Below are positions 1 to 9,255 of a stretch of DNA of 64,000 nucleotides, one piece after another. The position numbers were made by a program, and so were the translations under genes. The stretch is from the NCBI GenBank assembly GCA_964425915.1, contig CAYROO010000001.1, positions 310,001 through 374,000 on the forward strand, given 5' to 3'. This DNA comes from Polycyclovorans sp964425915 (GTDB lineage: Bacteria > Pseudomonadota > Gammaproteobacteria > Nevskiales > Nevskiaceae). Numbering within the stretch: position 1 is the first letter of the stretch; each line of letters opens with the position of its first letter. The notes below the pieces were generated by a model. That model ran no database searches. It was given only the letters and a program-made list of their open reading frames with translations, and was not told the origin of the DNA.

Positions 1-177
1 AAGGCGGCGACCGACCTGACCGCAGCGCCTGACCCGGGGCCCGCCGACACCGCGTCGACCGTTCCCGGTATCGAGACGGCCCCGACACCCGGGCCCACCG
101 CCAAGCCCACCCCCACCCCTACCCTCAGTCCGGTACCGGATCCATCAGCGCCGGTGCAGCAGGAGTTCAGCCCATGA
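1..177 (+). CDS. C-terminal end of an unidentified protein with a Pro/Thr/Ala-rich tail (partial)
   Basis: Frame 1 is open from the first base of the window to the TGA at 175-177. The 58 visible residues are low-complexity and rich in Pro, Thr and Ala (for example TPTPTLSPVPDPSAPVQQ). A tail like this usually follows a transmembrane or periplasmic domain or links domains, but the body of the protein lies outside the window, so no function can be given. The stop codon overlaps the ATG of the next gene as ATGA, which suggests translational coupling to the downstream hydrolase. Confidence 0.6.
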   Translation, partial: KAATDLTAAPDPGPADTASTVPGIETAPTPGPTAKPTPTPTLSPVPDPSAPVQQEFSP

Positions 178-1064
178 CCATCCTCAGCGAAGCCCATCAC
201 TTCACCAGCCAGGGCCTGCGCTGCGCCGGCACCTTGATGCGGCCCGCCAAACGCAGCAAGAAAACCCCCCTCATCCTGATGGCGCATGGCTTTGCAGCCG
301 AGCGCGGGTTTCGGCTGCCGGCCTTTGCCGAGCGCTTTGTTGCTGCCGGCTATGCCGCCTTCCTGTTCGACTACCGCAACTTCGGCGACAGCGAAGGACA
401 GCCGCGTCACTGGGTGGACCCCTGGCGCCACCATCAGGACTGGCGCGCGGCCCTGGCCTACGTGCAGACCCTGCCCGGCATTGACCTCGATCGGATTGTG
501 CTGTGGGGATCGTCCTTCTCCGGGGGGCATGTGCTGCAGATCGCGTCGGAACGTCCGCGCATCGCGGCGGTGATCAGCCAGGTCCCCCATGTCGACGGCC
601 TGGCCACCCTGCGTCAGATGCCGCTGGGACAGGTGATCAAGGGCACCGTTGCCGGCCTCCGCGACACCGTGGGCCGCCTGTTCGGGCGCCCGCACTATGT
701 CCCGGTGGTGGGACGCCCCGGCAGTTTTGCCGCAATGACCACCCCGGAAACCTACGACGGCTGGTACGCCATCGTCCCCGAGGACAGCGCCTGGGAAAAC
801 CGCGTGCTGGGACGCGCCTTCCTCGGGGTCCCCCTGTTCAGCCCGATCCGGCGCGCGCCGCGGATCGCCGTGCCAACCCTGGTGATCGCCGGCAAGGACG
901 ACAGCATCACACCGCCCGCCGCCGCCGAACGGACCGCCGCCCGCATCCCCGATGCTGAATTTCACTGCCTCGACACCAATCACTTCGGCCCCTACGTGGA
1001 CCCGGTTTTCGAGACCAACATCGCGCTGCAGCTGGACTTCCTGCAGCGGCGCCTGGGGATGTAG
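174..1064 (+). CDS. alpha/beta hydrolase
   Basis: This 296-residue protein has the alpha/beta-hydrolase pattern. An oxyanion-region HGF follows strand 3 (LILMAHGFAAERGF, about residue 38). The nucleophile elbow is WGSSFSGGH at about residue 111, with Ser where GxSxG enzymes carry it. A late acid lies in AGKDDSITPP, and the catalytic His is in DTNHFGPY near residue 270. There is no signal peptide, so it is probably cytoplasmic. The substrate cannot be told; relatives include esterases and dienelactone-hydrolase-like enzymes. It overlaps the upstream partial gene by 4 bp and is followed by a strong terminator at 1146-1176, so it ends that transcription unit. Confidence 0.85.
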   Translation: MTILSEAHHFTSQGLRCAGTLMRPAKRSKKTPLILMAHGFAAERGFRLPAFAERFVAAGYAAFLFDYRNFGDSEGQPRHWVDPWRHHQDWRAALAYVQTLPGIDLDRIVLWGSSFSGGHVLQIASERPRIAAVISQVPHVDGLATLRQMPLGQVIKGTVAGLRDTVGRLFGRPHYVPVVGRPGSFAAMTTPETYDGWYAIVPEDSAWENRVLGRAFLGVPLFSPIRRAPRIAVPTLVIAGKDDSITPPAAAERTAARIPDAEFHCLDTNHFGPYVDPVFETNIALQLDFLQRRLGM

Positions 1065-1126
1065 CGAATTTCTGTATACCTTGTGTAGAGGAAAACTGGG
1101 ACGGTTAAGCTTGTAGCGAACCCTCC

Positions 1127-1143
1127 CAGACCTCCCTGGTCTG
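1127..1143 (+). other. short RNA hairpin upstream of terminator
   Basis: CAGACC (1127-1132) and GGTCTG (1138-1143) form a perfect 6-bp stem with a 5-base loop, three bases before the terminator stem. Two adjacent hairpins followed by a T-run can be the 3' end of a small RNA or simply a structured 3' UTR of the hydrolase mRNA. I found no convincing promoter in 1065-1126. Confidence 0.4.
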
Positions 1144-1145
1144 TT

Positions 1146-1176
1146 GCCCCGCCCCCCTACGGCGGGGCTTTTTTTT
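1146..1176 (+). terminator. rho-independent terminator
   Basis: A perfect 8-bp GC stem, GCCCCGCC (1146-1153) with GGCGGGGC (1161-1168), closes a 7-base loop and is followed by eight T residues (1169-1176). This is a textbook intrinsic terminator. It isolates the 174-1064 hydrolase from the SDR gene that begins at 1283. Confidence 0.9.
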
Positions 1177-1282
1177 GTGTGCTCCCGGGGCGGTGCCGGA
1201 CGTCGGCAGCACAAGCTGGTAAAAAGCCGCACGCCGACCTCGGCCCATCCACGCCCCGCACGGGGACGAAGCGAAGACAAAC

Positions 1283-2059
1283 ATGGACAAGATCCCCCAG
1301 AAAGCGGTGTTCATCAGCGGCGGCGGTGCCGGCATCGGACAGGAAGCGGCCCGGCAGTTCCTGGCGGCCGGCTGGCGCGTGGGCGTCGGCGATGTGAACA
1401 CCGACGCGCTGTCCCGCTGCCGGGCGCAACTCGGGGACGCGCTGGAAACCTTCACCCTCGACGTTACCGATGCGGCCCAGTGGCAATCTGTGCTGAAGGC
1501 CTTCTGCGGCGAGGGCGGGCTCGATCTGCTGGTGAACAACGCCGGTGTGCTCAGTGCCGGCCCCTTCGAGTCGATCCCATTGGCAGCGCACAAGCGGCTG
1601 ATCGACATCAACGTCACAGGGGTCATCAACGGCTGCCATTGCGCCCTGCCCTGGCTACGCAAGACGCCGGACCCACGTCTGATCAATATCGCTTCGGCGT
1701 CGGCCATCTACGGACAACCGGACATCGCCTCGTATTCGGCCAGCAAGTTCGCAGTGCGCGCGCTGACCGAGGCGCTCGACATCGAATGGGCCCGCTACGG
1801 CATACAGGTCAGCGCGCTTTGGCCCATCTTCGTCCGCACCGCCATGGTCGATAACGCCCCGGAAATGCGGGCGACGCAGAAGCTCGGGGTGCATCTCAAG
1901 CCGGAAGACGTGGCGGCGGTCATTGTGCGCACCGCCCAGGCCCGGCGTGCCCCCCTGCACGTGCCAGTTGGCCCGCAAGCCGGGTTGTTGCGCAATCTGA
2001 TCGGCGTGGTGCCGGATCGACTGGCGTCAAAGCTGGTCGCCCATTTCGCCGGCTATTGA
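1283..2059 (+). CDS. short-chain dehydrogenase/reductase (SDR family)
   Basis: This 258-residue classical SDR should use NAD(P)H in an alcohol/ketone redox reaction. The cofactor-binding Rossmann motif is SGGGAGIGQEAA (about residues 10-21), the structural NNAG motif is at about 89, and the active-site YSASK (Tyr plus Lys four residues later) is preceded by the Ser of NIASASA. Length fits the family. The C-terminus ends in a hydrophobic segment (LIGVVPDRLASKLVAHFAGY), as in some SDRs acting on lipids or sterols, but substrate is not predictable. It stands alone between the terminator at 1176 and the CDF transporter at 2091. Confidence 0.9.
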   Translation: MDKIPQKAVFISGGGAGIGQEAARQFLAAGWRVGVGDVNTDALSRCRAQLGDALETFTLDVTDAAQWQSVLKAFCGEGGLDLLVNNAGVLSAGPFESIPLAAHKRLIDINVTGVINGCHCALPWLRKTPDPRLINIASASAIYGQPDIASYSASKFAVRALTEALDIEWARYGIQVSALWPIFVRTAMVDNAPEMRATQKLGVHLKPEDVAAVIVRTAQARRAPLHVPVGPQAGLLRNLIGVVPDRLASKLVAHFAGY

Positions 2060-2090
2060 GACGCTGTCGCGGTCGGCAAGCCCCTACACT

Positions 2091-3014
2091 ATGCGCATGG
2101 GAACCCACGCACATGCGCACCATCACCATGGTGACGACCACCGCCATAACCACGGTCCTACCTCCTCGCGGCGCCTGATCATTGCCCTCAGCCTCACCAC
2201 CACCTTCATGGTCGTCGAGGTGGTTGGCGCCCTGTGGACAGGGTCGCTGGCGCTGCTGGCCGATGCCGCGCACATGGCCACCGACTCCGCCTCCCTGGCG
2301 CTGGCACTGTTTGCCGACCGTCTGGCGCGGCGCCCTGCCGACGGCCAACGGACCTACGGGTATGGCCGCGCCAAGGTGCTGGCCGGCTTCGTCAACGGAC
2401 TCACCCTGCTGGCGCTGTCGGGCTGGATCGCCTTTGAGGCCACCATGCGGCTGCAGTCGCCGCCCGAGATCAAGGCCGGCCCGATGCTGTGGGTGGCCTG
2501 CGCCGGCCTCGGCATCAATGTGATCGCCTTCCTCATCCTGCACGGCGGCCAAAAGGACGACCTCAACGTGCGTGGCGCCGCCCTGCATGTGCTCGGCGAT
2601 CTGCTGGGTTCGGTGGCCGCCATCAGCGCTGCGCTGGTCATCCTCAACACCGGTTGGATGCCGATCGATCCCCTGCTGTCGATGCTGGTCGCCGCCCTGT
2701 TGCTGCGCAGCGCGCTGCGGCTGACCCGCGAGTCCGGCAACATCCTGCTGGAAGGGCGCCCGGCGGGGCTCGATCCCGCCGATATCAAGACCCTGCTGTC
2801 GGCGCAGGTTCCGGGCGTTCTCGGGGTCCACCACATCCATGCCTGGCTGCTGGGTGACGACGAGCCGGCGCTGACCCTACATGTGGTGACCGCGCCCGGA
2901 ACCGAACCGGATCCGCTGATCCATGCGGTGCGGCACGCCCTGGAAGACCGCTACGGCGAGCTGCACACCACCATCCAGGTGGAATACGCCGGCTGCGAGC
3001 ACGCCCACCCATGA
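2091..3014 (+). CDS. cation diffusion facilitator (CzcD/ZitB-like) metal exporter
   Basis: This 307-residue inner-membrane protein should export divalent metal ions (Zn, Co or Cd) in exchange for protons. It begins with a His-rich cytoplasmic segment (about nine His within residues 5-22). The CDF metal site in TM2 is seen as ADAAHMATD (HxxxD) and the TM5 site as HVLGDLLGS (HxxxD). The C-terminal cytoplasmic ferredoxin-like domain has HHIHAW. Start is 2091; 2097 (ATG GGA) is an equally possible start two codons later. It overlaps rlmKL by 4 bp (ATGA), so the two are probably co-transcribed. No metal-responsive regulator lies beside it. Confidence 0.9.
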   Translation: MRMGTHAHAHHHHGDDHRHNHGPTSSRRLIIALSLTTTFMVVEVVGALWTGSLALLADAAHMATDSASLALALFADRLARRPADGQRTYGYGRAKVLAGFVNGLTLLALSGWIAFEATMRLQSPPEIKAGPMLWVACAGLGINVIAFLILHGGQKDDLNVRGAALHVLGDLLGSVAAISAALVILNTGWMPIDPLLSMLVAALLLRSALRLTRESGNILLEGRPAGLDPADIKTLLSAQVPGVLGVHHIHAWLLGDDEPALTLHVVTAPGTEPDPLIHAVRHALEDRYGELHTTIQVEYAGCEHAHP

Positions 3015-5209
3015 ACCTGCTACCGCTGTTCGTCACCTGCCCGCGTGGCGTCGAGCCCTTGTTGCTCACCGAGCTGCAGGGCCTGGGCGCCGTCGCCCTG
3101 AAGGAACGTCCGGGGGGCGTCGCTGCGGAGGCGAACCGCGAAACCGCCTACCGCATCTGCCTGTGGTCGCGGCTGGCCAGCCGCGTGCTGATGCCGTTGA
3201 CCCGATTCCCGTTGACCGACGTCGACAGCCTGTATGCGGGGGCGCGGGCGGTCGACTGGCCCGACTTGTTCTCGGTACAGCGCCGCTTTGCCATCGAAGT
3301 GGCTGGCCGCTCCGCCGCCGTCACCCATACCCACTACGCCGGTCTGAAGGTCAAGGACGCCATCGCCGACCGTTTCCGCGAAGCCTGTGGCGAGCGCCCC
3401 AACGTCGACACCGACAACCCCGACATCCGGGTGCACCTACACCTCGACCGCGACCACGCGACGCTGTCGCTGGATCTGGGGGGTGATGCCCTGCATCGAC
3501 GCGGCTACCGCGCCCGGGCGCTGGAAGCGCCGCTCAAGGAAACCCTCGCCGCCGCACTGCTGCTGCGCATGGACTGGCCCGCGCGCGCGGCCGAAGGGGC
3601 GCCGCTGTGGGACCCGATGTGCGGCTCCGGTACGCTGGTGATCGAGGCGGCCCTGATGGCGGCCGATGTCGCCCCCAACGGCCAGCGGCCGCGCTTCGGC
3701 TTCGAGGCCTGGGAAGATCACATCCCGGCGGTCCTGACCCGTCTGCGCGAAGAAGCGACGGCCCGCGCCCACGACGGCCGCGCCAAGCTGCCGCGACTGA
3801 TCGGCAGTGACACCGACGCCCGCGGCATCCGCGTGGCACAGGACAACGCCCAGCGCTCCGGCTTTGGCGACGCGATCGAATGGCGGGTGGCCGATGCCCT
3901 GTCGGTCACCCCCGATGAGCTGCCGCCGGGCGTGCTGATCACCAACCCGCCCTACGGCGAGCGACTCGCCAACGAGTCCGAGATCATCAAGCTCTACTCG
4001 CTGCTGGGCGCCCACTGGGCCCGCGCCTTCGGCGGCTGGCAGGCCGGCCTGTTCACCGGCCGCCCCGACCTCGCCCCACGCATGGGCCTCCGCGCACACA
4101 GCATCCACGCGCTGTTCAACGGCGCGCTGCCCTGCAAGCTGCTGCAGTTCCAGATACCGGAAACGCAGAGCGCAGGCGCCATCAGCGGCGGTGAGGATTT
4201 CGCCAACCGCTTTGCCAAGAATCTCAAGCACCTGCGCAAATGGGCTGCCCGCAGCGGGGTTGCGCACTACCGCATCTACGATGCCGACCTGCCCGACTAC
4301 GCTGTGGCGGTCGACCTCTACGCCACCCCGGAGCCGCGGGTCCACGTGCAGGAGTACGCGGCGCCCAAGACCATCGACCCGGTCAAGGCCGAGCGGCGGC
4401 TGCGGCAGGCCCTGGGGCATATCCAGCAGCAACTCGATCTGCCCGCCAGCCATCTGCACTACAAGGTGCGCAAGGCGCAGAAAGGGGACAGCCAGTATCA
4501 GCGCCAAGCTGATCAAGGGCGCTTCTTCACCATCGACGAACACGGGGTGAAGCTCGCCATCAATCTCGACGACTACCTCGACACCGGGGTGTTTCTCGAC
4601 CACCGGCCGATGCGTCTGCGCCTGCAGCGCGAAGCCACCGGTACACGCTTTCTCAACCTGTTCTGCTACACGGGCGCTGCCACCGCCCACGCGGTCGTCG
4701 GTGGTGCCGTACACAGCGTGTCGGTGGACCTCTCCAACACCTATCTCGACTGGGCTATACGCAACCTACAGCTTAATGGCGTGCGCATGCCGGACCCCGA
4801 GCGGCGCAGCTCCTCGGCCAACCCGCACCGCCTGTTCCGGGCCGACTGCCTGGCCTGGCTGCAGGAACAGGCCGACAAGTCCCGCCCGCCACAGTTCGAC
4901 CTCATCTTCTGCGACCCACCGACCTTCTCCAACTCGAAGAAAATGGAGGGCACGCTGGACGTGCAGCGTGACCATGTCGGCTTTCTGTTGAACGCGCTGA
5001 AGCTGCTGGCGCCCGGCGGCACCCTCTACTTCTCCACCAACCGCCGCGGCTTCAAGCTGGACCCGGACGCCTTCGGTGCCTGGTCCGTCACCGACATCAC
5101 GCGCGAAACCCTGGACGAGGACTTCAAGCGGCCGCCGCCGGCGCACCGCGCCTGGCAGTTCCGCGACCCCCGTCCCAAGGCCGCGCCGCCGTCGCCGTGG
5201 GGCCGCTGA
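3011..5209 (+). CDS. rlmL: bifunctional 23S rRNA (guanine) methyltransferase RlmKL
   Basis: This 732-residue fusion enzyme makes m2G2445 (RlmL half) and m7G2069 (RlmK half) in 23S rRNA. The order is a THUMP-type RNA-binding region (about residues 45-155), the first SAM methyltransferase with the NPPY catalytic motif (TNPPYGERL, about 315) and a second SAM domain with FCYTGAATAHA (about 550) and FCDPPTFSN (about 635). Length is close to the E. coli protein (702), so both halves are complete. It is coupled to the CDF gene upstream and overlaps mnmC by 13 bp, giving a small RNA-modification unit. Confidence 0.95.
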   Translation: MNLLPLFVTCPRGVEPLLLTELQGLGAVALKERPGGVAAEANRETAYRICLWSRLASRVLMPLTRFPLTDVDSLYAGARAVDWPDLFSVQRRFAIEVAGRSAAVTHTHYAGLKVKDAIADRFREACGERPNVDTDNPDIRVHLHLDRDHATLSLDLGGDALHRRGYRARALEAPLKETLAAALLLRMDWPARAAEGAPLWDPMCGSGTLVIEAALMAADVAPNGQRPRFGFEAWEDHIPAVLTRLREEATARAHDGRAKLPRLIGSDTDARGIRVAQDNAQRSGFGDAIEWRVADALSVTPDELPPGVLITNPPYGERLANESEIIKLYSLLGAHWARAFGGWQAGLFTGRPDLAPRMGLRAHSIHALFNGALPCKLLQFQIPETQSAGAISGGEDFANRFAKNLKHLRKWAARSGVAHYRIYDADLPDYAVAVDLYATPEPRVHVQEYAAPKTIDPVKAERRLRQALGHIQQQLDLPASHLHYKVRKAQKGDSQYQRQADQGRFFTIDEHGVKLAINLDDYLDTGVFLDHRPMRLRLQREATGTRFLNLFCYTGAATAHAVVGGAVHSVSVDLSNTYLDWAIRNLQLNGVRMPDPERRSSSANPHRLFRADCLAWLQEQADKSRPPQFDLIFCDPPTFSNSKKMEGTLDVQRDHVGFLLNALKLLAPGGTLYFSTNRRGFKLDPDAFGAWSVTDITRETLDEDFKRPPPAHRAWQFRDPRPKAAPPSPWGR

Positions 5210-6951
5210 CCCCCGCCCGCCTCGACTGGCGCGACGGACACCTGTGGTCGTCCGCCTATGGTGATGTGTATGGCTCGCGGGATGGCGCACTGGGGCAGGC
5301 CGAGCAGGTCTTCCTGCAGGGCTGCGGGCTGCCCGTGCGCTGGCAGCACCGAGACGACTTCACCATTCTGGAAACGGGCTTCGGTACCGGGCTGAACTTC
5401 CTGCGCACCTGGGCCGCCTGGCGCGAAGACCCGCAGCGCTGCACCCGCCTGCACTACCTCGCCGCCGAGCGGCATCCGTTCAGCGCCGAGGATCTGCGAC
5501 AACTGCACGCCGATCACCCGCTGAGCACGCTGGGCCAGCGGCTGGCCGATGCCTGGCCGATGCTGGTGCCCGGCTTTCACGTGGTACCGCTGGCGCCCGG
5601 CTTGCGACTGACCCTCCTGTTCGGCGATGCCGGCGACACCCTGCCGCAACTGGAGGCCGGGATCGACGCCTTCTATCTCGATGGCTTTGCCCCCAACCGC
5701 AACCCCGATCTGTGGACGCCAGCGCTGATGCAGACCCTGGCATCGCGCGCCCGTCCGGGCGCCATCGCCGCCAGCTACACCGTGGCCGGCTCGGTGCGCC
5801 ACGCCTTGACCGCCGCCGGCTTCCAGGTCGAAAAGCGCCCGGGCTACGGCCGCAAGCGGGAGGCGCTACAGGCTGTTTTCACGGGTCCCGGACGGCCCCC
5901 GCAGCCCCGCCCCGGCACCGCTGCCGTGGTGGGCGCGGGCATCGCCGGCGCCGCCGTGGCGCACGCCCTGGCCGCCAATGGCGTCGCCGTCACCGTGTTC
6001 GATCGCGCACCGCGCATCGCCAGCGGCGCCTCCGGCAACCCACGGGCGGCGGTCCGCCCCTGGCTGAACCGCGGTGACCCGCCGACCACCGCCCTGACCC
6101 GCAGCGCCTTTCTGCACGCCCTGCGCACGCTGCCGCACGAACCCGCGTCAGACTGGCAGCCCTGTGGACTGGTGCACTTGCCCAAGGACACGCGCGACCG
6201 TGATCGCTGGCAGGCTGCCTTGGCCGAACAGCAGCCGCCGCCCGCGCTGATGCATTGGTTGGAGGCCGAACCGGCCAGCGCGATCTGCGGCCTGCGCCTT
6301 GGCCAGGGCGGTTTGTACATTCCGCTAGGTGGCCACCTGGATCCGGCCGGCCGCTGTGGCGGCTGGCTGGCGGCCCCCGGCATCACCCTGCGCCTCGGGC
6401 AGGCCGTTGAGACGCTGTCCGAGCTCGACCGCTTTGATCAGGTGGTGCTGGCCGCCGCCCACGAGGTCGGCGCCCTATTGCCCAGTCTGACCCTGCCGCT
6501 CAGCCGCGTGCGCGGCCAGCTCAGCCAGTTGCCGCCCGGCAGCCTGCCGGGCCTGCGCTGTGGCGTTGCGCGTGACGGCTATGTGCTGCCGCTGGCGGAC
6601 GGCGGGGCCCTGGTGGGCGCCACCTACGATCGCCATGATGATCCGCTGCCGGACCTCGACGGTCACCGCGCCAACCTCGACCGCCTGCAACTGTTGCTGG
6701 CCGATGCTCCAAACCTCGACCCCACCGCACTCACCGGCCGCGCCGCCTTCCGCGCCGTGCTCCCGGGCCGGCTGCCGGCCTTGGGCCGCCTGCCGGCTCA
6801 GCCCCGCATCGCCCTCGCCACTGGCTACGCCTCGCGCGGCGTCACTTGGGCAGGGCTGTTGGGCGAAGCGCTGGCGGCGCAGCTGTGTGACCAGCCGTCA
6901 CCGTTACCGACCGACCTCGCCTCCGCCATCCGTCCCGATCGCTTCGGCTGA
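5197..6951 (+). CDS. mnmC: bifunctional tRNA modification enzyme MnmC (methyltransferase/FAD oxidase)
   Basis: MnmC finishes 5-methylaminomethyl-2-thiouridine at the tRNA wobble position. The C-terminal FAD oxidase removes the carboxymethyl group of cmnm5U and the N-terminal SAM methyltransferase methylates nm5U. The N-terminal half has ETGFGTGLNFL (about residue 60) and LDGFAPNRNPDLW (about 162). The C-terminal half begins with the FAD dinucleotide fold VVGAGIAGAAVAHAL (about 246). At 584 residues it is shorter than E. coli MnmC (about 668), mostly from short loops; both active domains are present. The start is a GTG at 5197 inside the end of rlmKL; no upstream ATG fits. Confidence 0.92.
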   Translation: MGPLTPARLDWRDGHLWSSAYGDVYGSRDGALGQAEQVFLQGCGLPVRWQHRDDFTILETGFGTGLNFLRTWAAWREDPQRCTRLHYLAAERHPFSAEDLRQLHADHPLSTLGQRLADAWPMLVPGFHVVPLAPGLRLTLLFGDAGDTLPQLEAGIDAFYLDGFAPNRNPDLWTPALMQTLASRARPGAIAASYTVAGSVRHALTAAGFQVEKRPGYGRKREALQAVFTGPGRPPQPRPGTAAVVGAGIAGAAVAHALAANGVAVTVFDRAPRIASGASGNPRAAVRPWLNRGDPPTTALTRSAFLHALRTLPHEPASDWQPCGLVHLPKDTRDRDRWQAALAEQQPPPALMHWLEAEPASAICGLRLGQGGLYIPLGGHLDPAGRCGGWLAAPGITLRLGQAVETLSELDRFDQVVLAAAHEVGALLPSLTLPLSRVRGQLSQLPPGSLPGLRCGVARDGYVLPLADGGALVGATYDRHDDPLPDLDGHRANLDRLQLLLADAPNLDPTALTGRAAFRAVLPGRLPALGRLPAQPRIALATGYASRGVTWAGLLGEALAAQLCDQPSPLPTDLASAIRPDRFG

Positions 6952-6963
6952 GCGCGTCCGGCA

Positions 6964-8208
6964 CTATGACGCCGCCCGCAGTCGCTGCGGCCGGGCACCG
7001 TGCCAAATGCTTTTGGCCGCGTAGCCGAGAAACACCTTGAGACCGGAAGCATTCGGTTGCGGCTGCTGACCACGGCCGATACGGTGCAACTGGCGCGTGT
7101 ACCAGACCACTTCCATGATCGCCATGCGGTCCACCATGGGAATGCGGGTGCGGATGGGGCGCACCTGATAGCGCGGCGCCTGCCCGGCCAGCAAGCGGTT
7201 CGGTAGGTCGGTTTCCAGCGCCAGCCCACGCGCCAGACCCACCATATCCACCGCCCCGCTGTGGATGGCCTGGGCCATGCCTTCGGCACTGCGGAAACCG
7301 CCGGTCACTACCAGCGGCACCGAAGTCGCCTCGCGGGCTTTGGCGGCGAAGTCAATGAAATAGGCCTCGCGCGCGCGGGTGCTGTCCTTCTGCTGAATGC
7401 CGGTCATCGCTGGCGCCTCATAGGTGCCACCGGAAATCTCGACCAGATCGATCCCGGCCGCGGTCAGCGCACGGATGGTGTCGAGTGACTCGTCCTCGGT
7501 GAAACCACCCCGCTGGAAATCCGCGGAGTTGAGCTTGATGCCGATGGGAAACGTCGGCCCCACGCGGCGACGAATCTCGGCCAGCACGGCCAGCACGAAA
7601 CGGCGACGCTTGTCCGGCGTGCCGCCCCAGTCGTCCTCGCGCCGGTTGTGGTGCGGGCTGAGAAACTGGCTGACCAGATAGCCGTGGGCGCCGTGGATCT
7701 GAACGCCCGTGAAGCCGGCGGCCTGGGCCTGCGCCGCGGCTTCGCCGAAGCGGCGGATGAGGTCGTGGATTTCGTCTTCGCGCAGCGCCCGCGGGGTGGC
7801 GAACAGCGCCGCCATGTCCTTCTTGAACGGCACCGCCGAGGGCGACACGGTTTCGCGGTTGAGACCCTTGGGGCACTGCTTGCCCGGATGGTTGAGCTGC
7901 ATCCACAGCGCGGTGCCGTTGCGGGTGCCGGCCTCGGCCCAGGCGCGCAGCGCCGCAAGATGGCGGTCGTTCTCGATGAAGACATTGCCGGGTTCCCCGA
8001 GCGCCCGTGCATCGATCATCACGTTGCCGGTCACACACAGCCCGATGCCGCCATCGGCCCAGGCACCGTAGAGACGCGCCAGGGCGTCGCGCGGGGCGCC
8101 GTCGGCGCTGCCCAGGGCCTCACTCATGGCGGACTTCAACAGCCGGTTCTTGATGGTGACGCCACAGGGCAGCGTCAGCGGGGCGGACAGAATTTCAACA
8201 GCAGACAT
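6964..8208 (-). CDS. Old Yellow Enzyme-like NADH:flavin oxidoreductase
   Basis: This 414-residue FMN-dependent TIM-barrel oxidoreductase should reduce activated C=C bonds with NAD(P)H. Seen are the N-terminal barrel start (LPCGVTIKNRLLKSAMSEAL), QLNHPGKQ, the substrate-site HGAHGYLVSQFLSP (about residue 190) and the OYE signature HHNRREDDWGG. VVTGGFRS near the C-terminus binds the FMN phosphate. The start at 8208 is chosen because GGGAG lies six bases upstream; a longer reading to 8310 has no family match. It is transcribed away from the BASS transporter at 8331, so a shared regulatory region of about 120 bp is likely. The substrate is unknown. Confidence 0.9.
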   Translation of the reverse strand: MSAVEILSAPLTLPCGVTIKNRLLKSAMSEALGSADGAPRDALARLYGAWADGGIGLCVTGNVMIDARALGEPGNVFIENDRHLAALRAWAEAGTRNGTALWMQLNHPGKQCPKGLNRETVSPSAVPFKKDMAALFATPRALREDEIHDLIRRFGEAAAQAQAAGFTGVQIHGAHGYLVSQFLSPHHNRREDDWGGTPDKRRRFVLAVLAEIRRRVGPTFPIGIKLNSADFQRGGFTEDESLDTIRALTAAGIDLVEISGGTYEAPAMTGIQQKDSTRAREAYFIDFAAKAREATSVPLVVTGGFRSAEGMAQAIHSGAVDMVGLARGLALETDLPNRLLAGQAPRYQVRPIRTRIPMVDRMAIMEVVWYTRQLHRIGRGQQPQPNASGLKVFLGYAAKSIWHGARPQRLRAAS

Positions 8209-8330
8209 GAAAACTCCCAATAAATCTAACGACATCACGGCCTGGCGCCGAGCACCGGACCCGCTTGCGCATCGCGACAGGCGCGCATGATGCCGTTCCC
8301 GACGCGCCACTGCACTGATAGGGTCCGTTC

Positions 8331-9254
8331 ATGATCGACACCCTGGACACGCTGGTCATTCCCTTCCGCGCGGAAGGCCGCTGGCTGCTGGGCGTGGCGC
8401 TGGGCTTCATCGTGTTCGCCGTGGCCATGCATCTGGATCGCCGGGATCTGGTACAGCTGCGACGGCAACCCCGTGCGGCGGCCCTGGGGCTGGCGGGTCA
8501 ATGGTTGCTGCTGCCCCTGCTGACCGTGGGCCTGATCGCACTGCTGTCGCCGCCGCCCGGTATCGCTGCTGGCATGCTGCTGGTGGCGGCCTGCCCGGGC
8601 GGCAGCATGTCCAACTATTTCTGCTTGCAGGCGCGGGGCAATGTGCTGCTGTCGGTGGCGCTCACCACGGTGTCGACCGCTCTGGCCGCACTGACCCTGC
8701 CCGTCATTTTCAGCCTGGGCACGACCTTGCTGCCGGCGCTGTCCACCACCACCGACGTCCCGCAGGTGGCCTTCCTGCCGCTACTGCGCGACCTCGCTGT
8801 GATTCTGCTGATGCCGCTACTGCTCGGGCTGCTGGTGCAGAGCCGGCTGCCCTTGGCGGCGCGGCGGATGCGCCGCCCCTTGCGTCGCAGCGCCGGTGCG
8901 CTGCTGGTGCTGTTCATCGCGCTGGCGCTGCTCGACCAGCGGACCACCCTGATGGCGCTGGGCGGCCAGCTGCTGCCGCTGCTGGGACTGGTGATCCTGC
9001 ACAACGGCCTGGCGCTGGCGGGCGGTTACGGGCTCGGCGCCCTCGGCGGCTTGGCCGAGGCGGAGCGCCGCACCCTGGCGCTGGAAACCGGCCTGCAGAA
9101 TGCCGGTCTCGGCCTGGTGGTGGCCTTCACCCATTTCGACGGCGCTGGCGGCATGGTGGTGGTGGTGTCGCTATGGGGGATCTGGCACCTGATCTCGGGC
9201 GGCCTCGTATCATGGGCCTGGGCGCGCAGACGCCCCCCGCCTGAGGAGACCTGA
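8331..9254 (+). CDS. bile acid:sodium symporter (BASS/SBF) family protein
   Basis: This 307-residue polytopic inner-membrane protein has about nine hydrophobic helices and the SBF-family landmark ACPGGSMSNYFCLQARGN (about residues 88-105), followed by a helix with SVALTTVSTALAALTLP. Late in the protein, ETGLQNAGLGLVVA matches the conserved ExGxQN region. BASS proteins co-transport organic anions (steroid acids, keto acids, pantoate and others) with sodium. The physiological substrate is not predictable. The gene ends one base before the next ATG, so it is almost certainly co-transcribed with the dioxygenase at 9256. Confidence 0.88.
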   Translation: MIDTLDTLVIPFRAEGRWLLGVALGFIVFAVAMHLDRRDLVQLRRQPRAAALGLAGQWLLLPLLTVGLIALLSPPPGIAAGMLLVAACPGGSMSNYFCLQARGNVLLSVALTTVSTALAALTLPVIFSLGTTLLPALSTTTDVPQVAFLPLLRDLAVILLMPLLLGLLVQSRLPLAARRMRRPLRRSAGALLVLFIALALLDQRTTLMALGGQLLPLLGLVILHNGLALAGGYGLGALGGLAEAERRTLALETGLQNAGLGLVVAFTHFDGAGGMVVVVSLWGIWHLISGGLVSWAWARRRPPPEET

Positions 9255-9255
9255 C

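Noticed and set aside
3437..4714. 425-codon minus-strand frame opposite rlmKL
   Set aside because: Composition is an antisense shadow of the conserved RlmKL sequence; no ribosome site or family match.
5197..6951. Possible truncation of mnmC because it is about 85 residues shorter than E. coli MnmC
   Set aside because: Both catalytic domains with their motifs and the normal C-terminus are present; the difference lies in loops.
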